Assembly: GCF_001652275.1 (NCBI RefSeq)
Contig: NZ_LVZK01000001.1
Span: 372,001 to 436,000 of the forward strand
Source: Peptidiphaga gingivicola
GTDB lineage: Bacteria; Actinomycetota; Actinomycetes; Actinomycetales; Actinomycetaceae
Length of the DNA: 64,000 bases
Direction of reading: 5' to 3'
Position numbers and translations under genes: made by a program. Below the pieces are notes generated by a model. That model was given only the letters and a program-made list of their open reading frames with translations. It searched no databases and was not told the DNA's origin. Positions 62,059-64,000 of this stretch are shown in pieces. Numbering within the stretch: the stretch's first letter is position 1; each line of letters starts with the position of its first letter.

Positions 62059-62883
62059 ATGTCAAAGAAACCACGCAAGATTTCATCCCTTCTGACAATT
62101 TTAGGAGTCATCATGACAGCATGCGGGGCAACGCCCGAACCAGGCCACGGCGAGGGCGAAGAGACCGTTTCGCCCACCCGGGCCATCCCCCTCGTCGATG
62201 CACGACGCAACGCAATCCAACTCGAGCTCAGGATCCAGAACCTTCTCACGCGAGAATACGGAGTCGGCGTTTGGCAACCTATCGACAAGCGTCCCCAGGT
62301 TAGAACTTCATCCACGGTCACGTGCCTTGATGACCAAGTCACCGAAACATGGCGTTTTGCAACCGCCGGCCCAATTAAAGATTCCCAGTGGAGGCAGGCC
62401 GTCGAGCGCGTCTACAAGATCCTCAAACCCCTCGGATACGACAAGCCCGGGGTCAGGCAAATCCGCAACTCCCGCAGTAACGACCACGTCGCCGTCTTCA
62501 ACCACCCCGGCACCGGCGGGCGCGTGGAGATCGGATACGACAAGGCCACCCTCGTCTCGGTCAACACCGGCTGCGCCAAAGGCGAGACCTGGGAAGGCTG
62601 GCCCGACGGCACAGAGGTCCTCCCCGAGCACCTGCGCACAACAGGCCGCGCCCCCATCCACCTCGAACACGAAGTGTGGCCGGCAGGGACGCCCAGCGAC
62701 AGTTCCACAACGCCACTGTCACCCACAAGCAGCGGCCAAACAGCACCGTTCGGCGAACACGCCACGTCATCGGGCAATCTCTCGCCAACCGACAACAATG
62801 ATACAGAGAAGAGCGCGGCAACCGGCGGTTCTGACTCAATCCATAATCGCCTGGCCTCCTCGCGCTTCCCTTACATTCCCTAA
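62059..62883 (+). CDS. Lipoprotein in the DUF1023 cassette, function unknown
   Basis: 274 aa from ATG 62059 (MSKKPRKISSLLTILGVIM) with GAGGAA upstream. Signal sequence with lipobox MTAC (Cys22). A mixed alpha/beta domain (about 45-205) includes WRQAVERVYKILKPLGYDK and VEIGYDKATLVSVNTGCAKG, then a Ser/Thr/Pro-rich tail. Separate but probably co-transcribed with the DUF1023 gene (31 bases after its stop). No family identified. Confidence 0.85.
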   Translation: MSKKPRKISSLLTILGVIMTACGATPEPGHGEGEETVSPTRAIPLVDARRNAIQLELRIQNLLTREYGVGVWQPIDKRPQVRTSSTVTCLDDQVTETWRFATAGPIKDSQWRQAVERVYKILKPLGYDKPGVRQIRNSRSNDHVAVFNHPGTGGRVEIGYDKATLVSVNTGCAKGETWEGWPDGTEVLPEHLRTTGRAPIHLEHEVWPAGTPSDSSTTPLSPTSSGQTAPFGEHATSSGNLSPTDNNDTEKSAATGGSDSIHNRLASSRFPYIP

Positions 62884-62964
62884 GCGGCTTTTCCCAACTA
62901 TCCAATCAACGCACGCATCAGCATTTATCAAAACATGCATATTTCCCACAAAGGAGCACTGACT

Positions 62965-63285
62965 ATGAAGGAAACCGCCATCAATCCGACGGCCGTCAAA
63001 CAGGCAGGAGCGAAGGTGACCGACATGTCCGCGCGCATCCGCGCCATGTCGGGCGAAGCCCAAGCGCGAGCATCCAACGATCAGCTTACGGGGACCAACC
63101 TGGGCGCAGCCGCCGAACGTGCCGCCAATGCCCTGGCCAAGACGCGCACGATTCTCACCAATCGCTTCGACCAGCATGCCCAGGCGCTGACCGAAGCGGC
63201 AAAAGCGCTCGAGGAGCAGGACGCCAACGCGGCTCAACACTTCCGCAAAGCGAAAGTCGGCCGCTACGGCCCCACCATCAAATAG
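62965..63285 (+). CDS. Small helical EspC/WXG100-like protein
   Basis: 106 aa from ATG 62965 (MKETAINPTAVKQAGAKV), AGGAGC upstream. Two helices predicted, with a SNDQLTGTNLG turn between them, then a long amphipathic helix ending in a Lys-rich tail. Resembles the ESX-type and EspC/T7SS small proteins although the exact W-x-G is missing. Third gene of the cassette, likely the secreted partner of the hydrolase. Confidence 0.72.
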   Translation: MKETAINPTAVKQAGAKVTDMSARIRAMSGEAQARASNDQLTGTNLGAAAERAANALAKTRTILTNRFDQHAQALTEAAKALEEQDANAAQHFRKAKVGRYGPTIK

Positions 63286-63361
63286 GAGACTGAAAAGGCG
63301 GCCAACAGCGCCCGGCCTAGCCCGTCGTTCGACGAACCGCAAGAACGCGGAACCGGCGGGC

Positions 63362-63440
63362 ATTCGCCGAACGGCCAGGCTTTGCACGAAGGCGTCCTGC
63401 CCGGCCCTGAAACCCCTGGGACATTCGCCGAACGGCCGGG
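63362..63440. repeat. Direct repeat pair before the aldo/keto reductase gene
   Basis: CATTCGCCGAACGGCC occurs at about 63361 and 63422. The rest of 63286-63514 contains no gene that I can support. Confidence 0.6.
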
Positions 63441-63514
63441 CTCCGCCAAAGAAGCCAGGCTCGGCCGAACCGCCGCCACTTCCGTCGAGGCCGAAAAGCC
63501 AAGAGAATAGAGAC

Positions 63515-64000
63515 ATGAGCATTCGAAACATCACCCTCAACAGCGGCCACACGATCCCCCAACTCGGCTTCGGCACATATAAGATCACGGGGGAGGACAC
63601 GCAAAGGACGGTCGAGCACGCCCTCTCGATCGGCTACCGGCACATCGACACTGCGCAGATGTACGGAAACGAGGCGGAGGTCGGGGCGGCGATAGCGGCG
63701 TCGCCCGTCCCCCGCGAGGAATTGTTCGTCACAACGAAACTCGACAACGGCAACCACGCCCCGGATCGCGCGCGCGAATCTTTCGCGGAATCCCTGACGA
63801 AGCTCGGCCTCGACTACGTCGACCTGTTCCTCATCCACTGGCCGCTGCCCAACCTCTACGGGACCGGGTATCTCGCCGCGTGGAAGACCATGGAGGAGTT
63901 CGTCGAGGACGGCCGCGCGCGCTCGATCGGCGTCTCGAACTTTGAGCGCGACCATCTGCAGCTGCTCATCGACGAGTCGGGCACGGTTCCCGCGGTCAAC
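63515..64000 (+). CDS. Aldo/keto reductase (5' part only)
   Basis: First 162 codons from ATG 63515 (MSIRNITLNSGHTIPQLGFG), running off the right edge. The catalytic tetrad positions are intact as far as visible: Asp and Tyr in YRHIDTAQMYGNE, Lys in FVTTKLDNGNH, His in LIHWPLP. Also IGVSNFERDHL. NADPH-dependent reduction of carbonyls, in the 2,5-diketo-gluconate reductase-like group. The ribosome-binding site is weak. Confidence 0.93.
   Translation, partial: MSIRNITLNSGHTIPQLGFGTYKITGEDTQRTVEHALSIGYRHIDTAQMYGNEAEVGAAIAASPVPREELFVTTKLDNGNHAPDRARESFAESLTKLGLDYVDLFLIHWPLPNLYGTGYLAAWKTMEEFVEDGRARSIGVSNFERDHLQLLIDESGTVPAVN

Overview
This is a high-GC window with typical actinobacterial gene content: TgpA/DUF58/MoxR/Fn3 surface cluster, DUF222-HNH endonuclease, TatBAC with large TatB, HtaA and Excalibur surface domains, LppM-type lipoproteins, DUF1023 hydrolase and EspC/WXG-like secreted proteins, frequent GTG starts and ATGA overlaps. 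The mix suggests a host-associated member of the Actinomycetales (Actinomycetaceae-like), but no 16S or other taxonomic marker is present, so the family is an inference.

Layout. 1-11411 is one minus-strand operon in the order fn3 giant repeat protein, MoxR ATPase, DUF58, transglutaminase-like TgpA, RDD membrane protein. It matches the fn3-aaa-duf58-tgm core of the PFNA/Pkn-linked clusters of Bifidobacterium and relatives, and the kinase/phosphatase/FHA part would lie beyond base 1. 12001-24162 holds mostly housekeeping genes: an unknown protein, tgt with a YhhQ-type queuosine-precursor transporter, a DUF222-HNH gene, DUF4261, gluconokinase, a CYTH protein, an MFS exporter with a divergent ArsR-type regulator, and ilvA. 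24532-30035 has an acyltransferase, a TetR regulator with a clear operator followed by a flavodoxin-fold oxidoreductase, an LLM-type flavin enzyme, and tatB-tatA-tatC.

30955-39250 is an accessory region of exported proteins: two type VII-secretion-like helical proteins, three tandem LppM-like lipoproteins that look like duplication and mosaic divergence, a degraded rsgA remnant, and two unknown genes of lower GC. 39825-44898 is a molybdenum-cofactor cluster (MoeZ-type protein with a very large repetitive linker, MogA-MoaE fusion, moaD, moaA; no moaC or moeA here). 45441-48336 has an HtaA-domain haem-binding surface protein and an Excalibur-domain protein, convergent across a bidirectional terminator.

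48611-50890 contains a DprA-like gene overlapping a ComF-like phosphoribosyltransferase gene, the composition of the ShosTA toxin-antitoxin/antiphage module, beside a small membrane protein. After a peptidase and a malic enzyme, 54762-60185 is an iron-siderophore uptake operon (lipoprotein, two FecCD permeases, ATPase, siderophore-interacting reductase) preceded by a DtxR/IdeR-like box. 60396-63285 is a second secretion-related cassette (DUF1023 hydrolase, lipoprotein, EspC-like protein), and an aldo/keto reductase runs off the right edge.

A recurring trait is short, imperfect tandem repeats in intergenic DNA and sometimes inside genes (MoeZ linker, start of the second permease, the 578-aa secreted protein). 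Long antisense reading frames are common because of the GC-rich third position and were not annotated. No rRNA, tRNA, CRISPR array or complete insertion sequence was recognised.
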